From Candidatus Babeliales bacterium (GTDB taxonomy: Bacteria; Babelota; Babeliae; Babelales; Vermiphilaceae), in the NCBI GenBank assembly GCA_020050795.1, contig JAGVKD010000018.1, positions 1 through 37,903 on the forward strand: a stretch of DNA of 37,903 nt, given 5' to 3'. The notes under the pieces are model-generated. The model had not been told where the DNA came from. It was given only the letters and a program-made list of their open reading frames with translations, and searched no databases. The position numbers and the translations under genes are program-made. Shown here piece after piece: positions 31,528-37,903 of this stretch (position 1 is the stretch's first letter; the number at the start of each line of letters is the position of its first letter).

Positions 31528-34047
31528 ATGTTCAAATTCAAATATTTGATTTTTATTTTCATCCCACATTCTTTATGCGCCTTAACAACACTTCATGTAA
31601 CATTAAGCTCGGATAATAATCCGGGTGGCATTGGAGATGTGGGCGATCTCAGATACGCCTTGAATTCAATGAATCAAGATTTAAATACAATTCCCGATGA
31701 TTATGCGATTATTTTTGATTTTCCGATGACGATTCAACTCAATGGAATTCTGCCGATTATTAACAACTCCTCAAATCCGGTAAATATTACCATCGGTAAT
31801 CCAGGTTCTATTGCTACAGTTACCATTGACGGTAACAGTGGGGCCTATAGTGGATTTTTTATCCCAATGGGGAATGTGACCATTCAAAACATGATTTTTC
31901 AAAACCTCACTGCAAAAGGTGGTAATGGTGGAGATGGAATTTCGGGCGGCGGCGGCGGTCTGGGCGCCGGAGCAGCCATTTACGCACCTCAATTCTTTTT
32001 AAATGGGTCTAACCCCGCCATAACTTTAATAAACGTATCAATAAATAATTGCTCTGCGGTGGGTGGAAATGGAGGAAATTATTTAGGTGTCTCTTATACC
32101 GGTGATGAAGGTGGCGGTGGTGGTGGCGGCTTTAGTGGTAATGGAGGTTCGATTACAACCGCTGGAAGTACTGGGGGCGCTGGGGGAGGAGGTTTTGGAG
32201 GAAATGGTGGAAATGTCACTCTTTCAACCAGTGATCCATCCGGTGGTGGCGGCGGTGGTGGCGGTGGACTTGGGTCTCGCGCTACCCTCGGAACGCTCAC
32301 GAATCTGGGCAATGGGGGCTTGGATCAGAGCTCAGGAGCAGATGGAAGTGGTTATGGTCTCCCGGTTACCGCTGGTTCAGGTGGTGGCGGTAGCAGTGGA
32401 GGAAACAACGCTGGGGGCGGCGGCGGTGGTGGAGATGCTACACTTTCTGGTGGAGGTGGTGGCGGAAGTGCTGGATCGGATGGAATGCAGCCTCAAGGTG
32501 GCATACCCCCGGGAGGTAGCGCGGCGCCTTCTGGAGGCAATGGAGGAGATGGAGGAGGTGGTGGTGGCGGTGGAGTCGTTACAACTTCTTTTAGTAATGG
32601 TGTTGATGGGCAAGCTGGGAGTGGCGGTTATGCCGGCGGTGGCGGGGGTGGCGCTGGAACCGGTGCTTCTGACATGGCGTACACAGTACAAGGTGGATCG
32701 GGTGGACTTGGTGGCGGCGGTGGCGGTGGTGGTGTCGATCAATCTGGCACAACTCCGGCGACAGGTGGAGATTCGCTTGGTGGAGGCGGAGGTGCGGGTG
32801 GTGGACCGTCTAATGGTCCCACTGCTTTGGGTGGATCTGATATAGGAAATCTCGGTGGAGGGTCAGGAGGAAGCGGTGCCAACACCTATGGATCGGGTTT
32901 TGGGGGTGGAGGTGGAGGCGGAGGAAGCGGTTTGGGAGGTGCTATCTTTGTCGATAGCAATTTGAATCTCACTCTACAAGCATTCTCGGGGATTCCAACC
33001 ATTTTCAATACATCAAACAATACGACGCAAGCAGGAACTCATGGAACGGGTGGTCCGGGAGGCTCAGATGGCTTGGATGGTTCTGCATTGGGAAATAGTA
33101 TTTTCCTACGGTCAGGATCTTCTCTCACATTCATGGCGCAGGATGCTGGGGATCTTTTGACGCTTGGCGATCAGGTCTCGTTTGTTGATGATACTGCTTT
33201 CGGCGCAGGAGGAACGAGTGTCTTTGTCAGAGGAAATGGAACGGTTATTTACAATGGAACAACTACTTATCAATGGACCATTACAATCAACAATGCGAAT
33301 TTCAAAGTGAATGGTCAGATCGATTCAGCATCCATTTCCGTCTGTAGAAACATTGGCTTCAGTCCGCAAAGAGGGATGTTGAGTGGGATTGGGACTTTGA
33401 CTGGAGATGTTTTTGTCAACTCCGGAACGATTTCTCCAGATGCCGGAGGAACGCTCACTCTTGGCAGTTTGTCCCTTAATTCAGCAGATTCAATGAGCGG
33501 TACTCCTGGAAGTCTTGTACATATCGCAATCGATTCTAGTGGCACGTCGTTAGTTTCCGTTACTGGATCCGCATCGTTAGCAGGAACTTTGGAGATTGAC
33601 CTAGATCCAAGTGCTCAGCCTGGAACATACGTTATTCTCACTTCGTCTGGCATTGTAGGCACCTTTGATTCCATCACATTCACGGGGCCAACTCCGAATT
33701 ATTCACTCTCTTATCTGCCGATTGGAAGTCCTACGTTTGTGCAATTTAATTTTATATCCTTTTCGCCAAGCATTTTGGAACCATCAAATTTTCGAGGAGC
33801 GCAAAGGAAAAATGACTTTGGATTTGAATATGAGTTGTATAACCAACTGACATGGTCACTTAGTTCATCGCCCGAAGTCACTGGTTATTTTATTTATCGT
33901 GATGGGAAACAAATCGCAATGGTGAATGCCTCCACATACATCTATGAAGATCATAATCGTCCGATCGGTGTTTCTTCGATGTATTCGTTATTTGCATTTG
34001 ATAGCAATGGCAATATGAGTTCACCTGCTACCATTATCGTTCCGTGA
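31528..34047 (+). CDS. Large Gly-rich secreted adhesin-like protein with C-terminal Fn3-like domain
   Basis: 839 residues from ATG 31528 (AGGG upstream); the frame opens at 31498. Signal peptide FKFKYLIFIFIPHSLCA. Then comes a beta-helix-like segment typical of Pmp/autotransporter passengers (VTLSSDNNPGGIGDVGDLRYAL, ATVTIDGNSG, VTIQNMIFQN). A ~330-residue Gly/Ser/Asn stretch of GG-runs follows, then a second beta-helix-like part (SLTFMAQDAGDLLTLG, GTLTGDVFVNSGTISPDAGG). The C-terminal ~90 residues look like a fibronectin-III domain (QLTWSLSSSPEVTGYFIYRDG). There is no C-terminal barrel, so it is not a classical autotransporter. The next gene, 10 bases on, encodes a small barrel. Likely cell-surface or secreted. 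Confidence 0.8.
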   Translation: MFKFKYLIFIFIPHSLCALTTLHVTLSSDNNPGGIGDVGDLRYALNSMNQDLNTIPDDYAIIFDFPMTIQLNGILPIINNSSNPVNITIGNPGSIATVTIDGNSGAYSGFFIPMGNVTIQNMIFQNLTAKGGNGGDGISGGGGGLGAGAAIYAPQFFLNGSNPAITLINVSINNCSAVGGNGGNYLGVSYTGDEGGGGGGGFSGNGGSITTAGSTGGAGGGGFGGNGGNVTLSTSDPSGGGGGGGGGLGSRATLGTLTNLGNGGLDQSSGADGSGYGLPVTAGSGGGGSSGGNNAGGGGGGGDATLSGGGGGGSAGSDGMQPQGGIPPGGSAAPSGGNGGDGGGGGGGGVVTTSFSNGVDGQAGSGGYAGGGGGGAGTGASDMAYTVQGGSGGLGGGGGGGGVDQSGTTPATGGDSLGGGGGAGGGPSNGPTALGGSDIGNLGGGSGGSGANTYGSGFGGGGGGGGSGLGGAIFVDSNLNLTLQAFSGIPTIFNTSNNTTQAGTHGTGGPGGSDGLDGSALGNSIFLRSGSSLTFMAQDAGDLLTLGDQVSFVDDTAFGAGGTSVFVRGNGTVIYNGTTTYQWTITINNANFKVNGQIDSASISVCRNIGFSPQRGMLSGIGTLTGDVFVNSGTISPDAGGTLTLGSLSLNSADSMSGTPGSLVHIAIDSSGTSLVSVTGSASLAGTLEIDLDPSAQPGTYVILTSSGIVGTFDSITFTGPTPNYSLSYLPIGSPTFVQFNFISFSPSILEPSNFRGAQRKNDFGFEYELYNQLTWSLSSSPEVTGYFIYRDGKQIAMVNASTYIYEDHNRPIGVSSMYSLFAFDSNGNMSSPATIIVP

Positions 34048-34057
34048 GAATAAAAAT

Positions 34058-34648
34058 ATGATGTATAAAAAAATCGCTCTACTTTCTGCATTGCTTTTCA
34101 CATTACCGCAGAATGTATTTGCTTTACCGTGGCTTGAAATAAAACCAAGCTACTTTTTATTCACTGCATCTCCGATGAAAGACATATACAATAAGGGTGG
34201 CTTTGAAATTCAAGGCAGTGCATCTATCTTTCTTCATGATTATTTTGATCTTTATGGCAGTATTGGTTACCGCAGAGCATCGGGGCATGCATTGAACACC
34301 TGTGAAAAAACAAGCCTAACGGTGATACCGGTTGATATTGGTTTAAAACCGATATTTAAATTCTGTGAACGCTTTTTCTATTTCTTTGCAATCGGGCCAC
34401 GCTACTTTCATTTCCATCAACGCAATAATTCACCGTATGTTGATTGTAAAATCAATGGCAATGGTGTTGGCTTATTTGTCAATACAGGTTTTGATGTACT
34501 GCTCGCAGATCGTCTTTTGCTTGGTATTTTCGGCGAATATTCGTATGAAAAGAAAAAAATCTGTCCAAAGATGGCAAATGTATTTAGCAATGGCGGTGTA
34601 CAGCTCGGTGGCTTTGCATTTGGCGTAAGCTTGGGTTATTCATTTTAA
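34058..34648 (+). CDS. Small outer-membrane beta-barrel protein (8-strand type)
   Basis: 196 residues with signal peptide MMYKKIALLSALLFTLPQNVFA. The body shows alternating strands (FEIQGSASIFLHDYFDLYGSIGYRR, FYFFAIGPRYFHF, NGVGLFVNTGFDVLLAD, LLLGIFGEYSYE) and a terminal GVSLGYSF with final Phe, typical of OmpA/OmpW-like small barrels. It starts 10 bases after the Gly-rich gene and shares its operon, so it may present or anchor that protein. ATG 34058 or 34061 are both possible. A strong terminator follows. Confidence 0.85.
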   Translation: MMYKKIALLSALLFTLPQNVFALPWLEIKPSYFLFTASPMKDIYNKGGFEIQGSASIFLHDYFDLYGSIGYRRASGHALNTCEKTSLTVIPVDIGLKPIFKFCERFFYFFAIGPRYFHFHQRNNSPYVDCKINGNGVGLFVNTGFDVLLADRLLLGIFGEYSYEKKKICPKMANVFSNGGVQLGGFAFGVSLGYSF

Positions 34649-34660
34649 AAGATCTTGTTA

Positions 34661-34691
34661 GGGGATTCGAAAGAATCCCCTTTTTGTTTTT
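34661..34691 (+). terminator. Terminator of the adhesin-barrel operon
   Basis: Perfect 8-bp stem GGGGATTC/GAATCCCC with GAAA loop, followed by TTTTTGTTTTT. Confidence 0.95.
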
Positions 34692-34710
34692 CTCGATTAA
34701 TTGCCCTCCG

Positions 34711-34738
34711 TTGTCAGGTTGAGCTACCCTAATACTAT
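34711..34738 (+). promoter_or_regulatory. Promoter of the ankyrin-J gene
   Basis: TTGTCA (34711-34716), 16-base spacer, TACTAT (34733-34738), with ATG 34765 about 25 bases downstream and AGGGG as ribosome site. Confidence 0.55.
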
Positions 34739-34764
34739 GAATATGGTTTTATTAGGGGTGTGTT

Positions 34765-36717
34765 ATGAATACTAAAAATCTATCGTTTTTTCTTATTACA
34801 GTGCTGCTTTTCCCTCTCGAAGTCGGGGCTATGAGGACTGTAACTCAAAGGGCACAAAGGACAGGCAGAACTGGTGCGGTTATAACGAGTGCTCCATACC
34901 GACCTACCGTGTCAGCCCAACCGAGAAGATCCTTCGGTTTTCTTCCTGAGACATCTACAAAGCGCTCGTTTCTTGAGACTCAACAAAATCGATATTATTC
35001 TTCCCGAAATATTCCTGCTGGCAATGCCGTTTTGCTCGTAGAAACTATTAAGTCTGGATCAAAAGAAAAACTGTATGAATTGATAAAAAAAGGGCTTGTT
35101 GATATTAATGCCCGCTATGACAATAATGAAACCATATTGCACATTGCAGTTAAAAGTGATGCTTCGCCTGATATTATATCATTATTGATCGATGCCGGAG
35201 CAGATGTACATGCAAAAAGTAGGAATGGGTACACACCTTTGCATGATGCTGCACGCTATGATAAGGTCAAAGCAGTAAAACTATTGGTTGCCAAAGGTGC
35301 TAATCCCAATACTACTACCCTAGATATAGCTGAGACTGGATGGTTTCCTTCATTATCTCGATTGTTTGGATACTCTTCGTCTGAATCATCTTCTTCAGAA
35401 GCACCTAAGGGAAAATCGCCTCTATACCTTGCACAAGAAGACGACAGACCAAATGAAAAAACTTTAGAAATAATACAATTTTTAGAATCGCTGACTAATA
35501 AATCTTTATGGTTTGTGGTAACACCAGAAAGAGCTCTTTTAAGGGCTGTATTGTCTCGTCAAGTCGCAGCGGTAAAACGCCTATTGGCTGAACACCGATT
35601 TAGTAAGAGTTCCCTAAGCGAGGTACTGTTTAATGCAGTAAATAGATCTGAGGAAAAAGCTGAAATACTTGTAATGCTCATCGATGCAGGTGCAGATGTT
35701 AATGCGCAAGGTTCTTTGAAAAGAACTCCATTACACAGAGCAGCCTATTACGGGAGCCTTGAAGCAGTGAAACTACTTCTGAGCAGAGGGGCCAATCCAA
35801 ATGCGCTCGAGCACGAAGGGAAATCTCCTTTAGCCCTTGCAAAAGAAGATACTCGGCCGTCTAAAGATACCTTAGCAATTATTAAAATATTAGAGCCACT
35901 AACCAACAAACCCAAAAAACAATTCGGCACATCAATGAGTCTCGAGGATGAGTTGTTATTGTTACGCAGGGCAATTAAATCTAACAATGTAGCATCGGTC
36001 AAACAGGTATTGACTGAATATACATTTAGTAAAGATATGTTAAATACGCTACTGCTTGATGCAGCAGGGGAATCTGAGACCAAGGCGGAAATACTTGCAG
36101 CACTCATCAATGCAGGTGCAGATGTTAACACGCAAAATTCTTTGAAAAGAACTCCATTACACCGAGCTGCCAATTACGGTAACCTTGCGGTAGCAAAACT
36201 ACTTTTGAGCAGAGGCGCTAACCCAAATGCGCTCGACTACGAAGGAAGAGCTCCTGTATACCTTGCGCAAGAAGACGATAGACCATCAAAACAAACAATA
36301 GCCGTTATACAATTGTTGGAACCGGTCACGAAAATATCTTTATGGTTTGTTGTGACCCCAGAAGTTATGTTACGCAGAGCTGTTAAAGAAAACGAATCAC
36401 AGAAAGTTCGCTCAGTGTTAGACATGGAAGAAGAACCCGCGTCTAAAAAAGAAGAAGCTACACAGCACGCGCAAAAGCACACGAAAAGATTCACTGTTGC
36501 CAACAAAGAAGAACTCCAAAAAGCATGGCAGCAAGTTTCTGATAAAAAATCGGTATATGAAATTTTAGGCCTTGATAAAAAAAGCACAGAACAAGAGATT
36601 GATGAGGCCTATAAAAACTGGGTACGGAATCATCATCCGGATTTGTATAGAGATGAGGTCTTAAATAAGAGAGCGAATGCGATATTACAGTACTTAAACA
36701 GATATTTGAGACAATAA
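34765..36717 (+). CDS. Secreted ankyrin-repeat protein with C-terminal J domain
   Basis: 650 residues. Signal peptide MNTKNLSFFLITVLLFPLEVGA, then a basic Ser/Arg/Thr-rich linker (to ~residue 75). Three copies of an ankyrin module follow; copies 2 and 3 are spaced exactly 142 codons apart. Each has the consensus IDAGADVNAQ...TPLHRAAYYG..EAVKLLLSRGANPNAL followed by a (S)PLYLAQEDDRPS spacer. Copy 1 carries a ~30-residue insert after GANPN. A charged linker (EEEPASKKEEATQHAQKH) leads to a C-terminal J-like domain, residues ~596-650: YEILGLDKKSTEQEID with HPD at 624-626. A J domain recruits Hsp70 (DnaK). A secreted protein combining host-type ankyrin repeats with a J domain is a plausible effector, an inference from composition. 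AGGGG precedes the ATG. Confidence 0.9.
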   Translation: MNTKNLSFFLITVLLFPLEVGAMRTVTQRAQRTGRTGAVITSAPYRPTVSAQPRRSFGFLPETSTKRSFLETQQNRYYSSRNIPAGNAVLLVETIKSGSKEKLYELIKKGLVDINARYDNNETILHIAVKSDASPDIISLLIDAGADVHAKSRNGYTPLHDAARYDKVKAVKLLVAKGANPNTTTLDIAETGWFPSLSRLFGYSSSESSSSEAPKGKSPLYLAQEDDRPNEKTLEIIQFLESLTNKSLWFVVTPERALLRAVLSRQVAAVKRLLAEHRFSKSSLSEVLFNAVNRSEEKAEILVMLIDAGADVNAQGSLKRTPLHRAAYYGSLEAVKLLLSRGANPNALEHEGKSPLALAKEDTRPSKDTLAIIKILEPLTNKPKKQFGTSMSLEDELLLLRRAIKSNNVASVKQVLTEYTFSKDMLNTLLLDAAGESETKAEILAALINAGADVNTQNSLKRTPLHRAANYGNLAVAKLLLSRGANPNALDYEGRAPVYLAQEDDRPSKQTIAVIQLLEPVTKISLWFVVTPEVMLRRAVKENESQKVRSVLDMEEEPASKKEEATQHAQKHTKRFTVANKEELQKAWQQVSDKKSVYEILGLDKKSTEQEIDEAYKNWVRNHHPDLYRDEVLNKRANAILQYLNRYLRQ

Positions 36718-36723
36718 AAAGCT

Positions 36724-36784
36724 GCTTATTTAAAATCTAATTATGATTTAAAACGAAACCTCCGCACGAAGCGGAGGTTTTTTT
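36724..36784. repeat. Duplicated spacer with terminator, copy 1
   Basis: About 60 bases match 37473-37531 (roughly ten differences): CTTAT, TAAAATC, AATTATGATTTAAAA, then a hairpin. The hairpin is AAACCTCCGC (36756-36765) with GCGGAGGTTT (36771-36780), a 5-base loop and a T-run: a terminator for the ankyrin-J gene and, read the other way, for the membrane-protein gene ending at 36786. Confidence 0.8.
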
Positions 36785-36785
36785 A

Positions 36786-37355
36786 CTACGCAAATACTGC
36801 TTTTAAAACTGCGTGCATAACTATAATCAATATTAATTGTGTCAGGATAAGAATTGAAAGCCATGCCAAAGCGGGCATTCTATGCCAGTGAAGGGACTGT
36901 GGTGCAAATACGAAGTTTATATTGTCGTTCGGATCGGTAAAAAAATACGTAAGCAGAAACACACTACATGCTAAAAAAATGCTATATGGGAGGGCCGTGC
37001 TTGTATAGCCCCATTGAGCAAGATAGATCACAATAATGACTGGTAGTACACAATGAAAAAGAGAAAGAGCTCGAATAAAAAGAGAATATTTACTATCAAA
37101 CATGTAGCTACTCAGGCCGGTTAATTGGCGTGATGATACGAGCTGTACTAAGAAATCAACATTCCATAGAAGCTCAACAGGAAGAATGGTAAGAGCAACG
37201 ATACTTATTAAAAGTGGTGATTGCAGCCATAAGGCGGCGGTTGTAATAAAAAGGCCTACATCTGAAAACCAGAGAAAGTTTTGCCAACCATACGTTTTCC
37301 AGTAGATCGGTATCACAATTACAAGAAATAATGTTAATAGTGCCGCTACTACCAT
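36786..37355 (-). CDS. Polytopic membrane protein of unknown function
   Basis: 189 residues from ATG 37355 (GGGGG upstream; a longer frame starts at TTG 37394). Five or six TM helices: VVAALLTLFLVIVIPIYW, LWFSDVGLFITTAALWL, PLLISIVALTILPVELLW, YSLFIRALSLFHCVLPVIIVIYLA, PYSIFLACSVFLLTYFFTD, and ALAWLSILILTQLILIIVMHAVL. WFSDVGLF, ELLWNVDF and FFTDPNDNINFVF look conserved, resembling a membrane-associated protein family found in several bacterial phyla, but I cannot name it or its function. Flanked on both sides by the same 60-bp spacer, as if moved or duplicated with it. Confidence 0.75.
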   Translation of the reverse strand: MVVAALLTLFLVIVIPIYWKTYGWQNFLWFSDVGLFITTAALWLQSPLLISIVALTILPVELLWNVDFLVQLVSSRQLTGLSSYMFDSKYSLFIRALSLFHCVLPVIIVIYLAQWGYTSTALPYSIFLACSVFLLTYFFTDPNDNINFVFAPQSLHWHRMPALAWLSILILTQLILIIVMHAVLKAVFA

Positions 37356-37472
37356 CTCAACCCCCAAAATTCTATCGGACTCGATAAACAACAACGAGGA
37401 AAAAGTAGCAATTAACAGTTCTGAAAGGAAATAATATTGCCAAAAGGATAGTCTTTGAAAAGATTTTGGCGA

Positions 37473-37532
37473 GCTTATCTAAAATCGAATTATGATTTAA
37501 AATGTAACCTCTGCTTCATGCGGAGGTTTTTC
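37473..37532. repeat. Duplicated spacer with terminator, copy 2
   Basis: Second copy of the 36724-36784 spacer. Its hairpin AACCTCTGC (37506-37514)/GCGGAGGTT (37520-37528) with T-run sits between two divergent genes, where no terminator is needed, so it is more likely a relic of duplication. Confidence 0.75.
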
Positions 37533-37557
37533 TTTGTCACATTAAAGGGAAATAAGA

Positions 37558-37903
37558 ATGAAACAAAAAATACATACGTTAAGTTGTGTCGAGCCATGGT
37601 TTTCTTTGCTTAAAACTGGCAAAAAAACGGTTGAAGGAAGAATGAAAGAAGCCATGTTTGATGCCTATCAGCCTAATGATATTATCGAATTCTCGAGCGA
37701 AGAAAATGGAGAGCGATTCAAGGCTCTGATCACAAAAATAAAAATCTATCCATCTTTAGAAGATTATTTTGAAGATGTAACGGTGGAAAAGGCTTTACCC
37801 CGTCTACGCCTATCGGCTTCTTCGGGCTCCGCGGGAGCGGCAACTATTGCGGATGCGATGGCGGTGTATCATCAATTCTATACTCCGGAAGAGATTCAAC
37901 GAA
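37558..37903 (+). CDS. ASCH-domain protein, 3' end cut by the window
   Basis: 115 codons visible, ending mid-gene. The ASCH (PUA-like) domain, associated with RNA or modified-nucleotide recognition, is shown by LSCVEPWFSLLKTGKKTVEGRM, where the WFS..KTG..TVEGR pattern is a family hallmark, and by YHQFYTPEE near the cut. AAGGGAAATAAG precedes the ATG. Residues ~81-96 (PRLRLSASSGSAGAAT) interrupt the usual short LPG-x-x-TI block and are encoded by a GC-rich insert that matches the post-tRNA repeat, read in frame. Function otherwise unassigned. Confidence 0.85.
   Translation, partial: MKQKIHTLSCVEPWFSLLKTGKKTVEGRMKEAMFDAYQPNDIIEFSSEENGERFKALITKIKIYPSLEDYFEDVTVEKALPRLRLSASSGSAGAATIADAMAVYHQFYTPEEIQR
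37800..37840 (-). repeat. Palindromic-element fragment inserted in frame in the ASCH gene
   Basis: CCGTCTACGCCT (37800-37811) and CGGCTTCTTCGG (37814-37825) each match, without mismatch, the reverse complement of the tRNA-Lys element (28058-28069 and 28045-28056). They differ only in the two or so bases between them. Beyond, GCTCC-gcg-GGAGC (37826-37838) is a small hairpin. The whole is GC-rich inside an otherwise AT-richer gene, and the reading frame stays open through it. Confidence 0.75.

Noticed and set aside
32087-32845. Open frame of about 250 codons within the Gly-rich gene, and open frames opposite it
   Set aside because: They are by-products of GGN repeats in the Gly-rich protein; composition is low-complexity (Val/Ala/Glu or Pro/Thr) with no domain.
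32100-32940. GGT/GGC-rich stretch as a DNA satellite
   Set aside because: The periodicity is the codon pattern of the Gly-rich protein; units are irregular and the reading frame is maintained throughout.

Overview
The window reads as a chromosomal segment of a diderm bacterium. It carries SecA, BamD-like and TamB-like outer-membrane assembly proteins, a GspE/PilB ATPase with a pseudopilin, and at least four beta-barrel-like proteins ending in Phe. About half of the remaining genes encode small exported proteins without recognisable family. Tandem paralogous exported proteins, a secreted ankyrin-repeat protein and a large Gly-rich adhesin fit a host-associated lineage. My best inference is phylum Dependentiae (TM6) or a similar protist-associated group; this comes from gene content only, not from a database search or a marker-gene tree.

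Layout. (1) 1-521: no convincing gene, but GC-rich short repeats and a promoter. (2) 522-5049, + strand: exported coiled-coil protein, pgeF, secA. (3) 5.1-12.1 kb, - strand: an export cluster built largely from tandem paralog pairs: two short coiled-coil/TM proteins, a small secreted protein, two proteins sharing a KEAAVxREL N-terminal module, and two large Cys-rich barrel-like proteins. Nearly every unit has its own hairpin terminator. (4) hisS (+), then a compact - strand operon read from 17478 down to 13517: bamD-like, yraN, cdsA, two small exported paralogs, an exported beta-propeller. (5) 17.5-24.3 kb (+): gspE/pilB, pseudopilin, tamB-like, third Cys-rich barrel. (6) 24.4-27.7 kb: exported PLD-like protein (+), rluD (-), mgtE (+) behind a structured leader. 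(7) 27.9-28.4 kb: tRNA-Lys and tRNA-Glu, each followed immediately after CCA by a member of one palindromic repeat family. (8) 28.4-37.9 kb, an AT-richer accessory stretch: GIY-YIG protein, alpha/beta hydrolase, small secreted and membrane proteins, exported 2OG-Fe(II)-oxygenase-like protein, Gly-rich adhesin plus small barrel, secreted ankyrin-J-domain protein, a polytopic membrane protein flanked by a duplicated spacer, and an ASCH-domain gene cut by the window end.

How the genes fit together. SecA exports signal-peptide proteins. The BamD-like and TamB-like proteins plausibly insert the barrels encoded at 8.8-12.1, 22.7-24.3 and 34.1 kb. CdsA feeds phospholipid synthesis, and the GspE/pseudopilin pair belongs to a type IV pilus or type II secretion machine. 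Promoters are sigma70-like, several with an extended -10 of the form TGNTAC(A/G)CT.

The most unusual signals are: a family of short structured repeats attached precisely to tRNA 3' ends, of which one copy appears inserted in frame in the ASCH gene; a secreted protein fusing ankyrin repeats to a J domain; the structured purine-rich leader of mgtE; and the Cys-rich barrel family.
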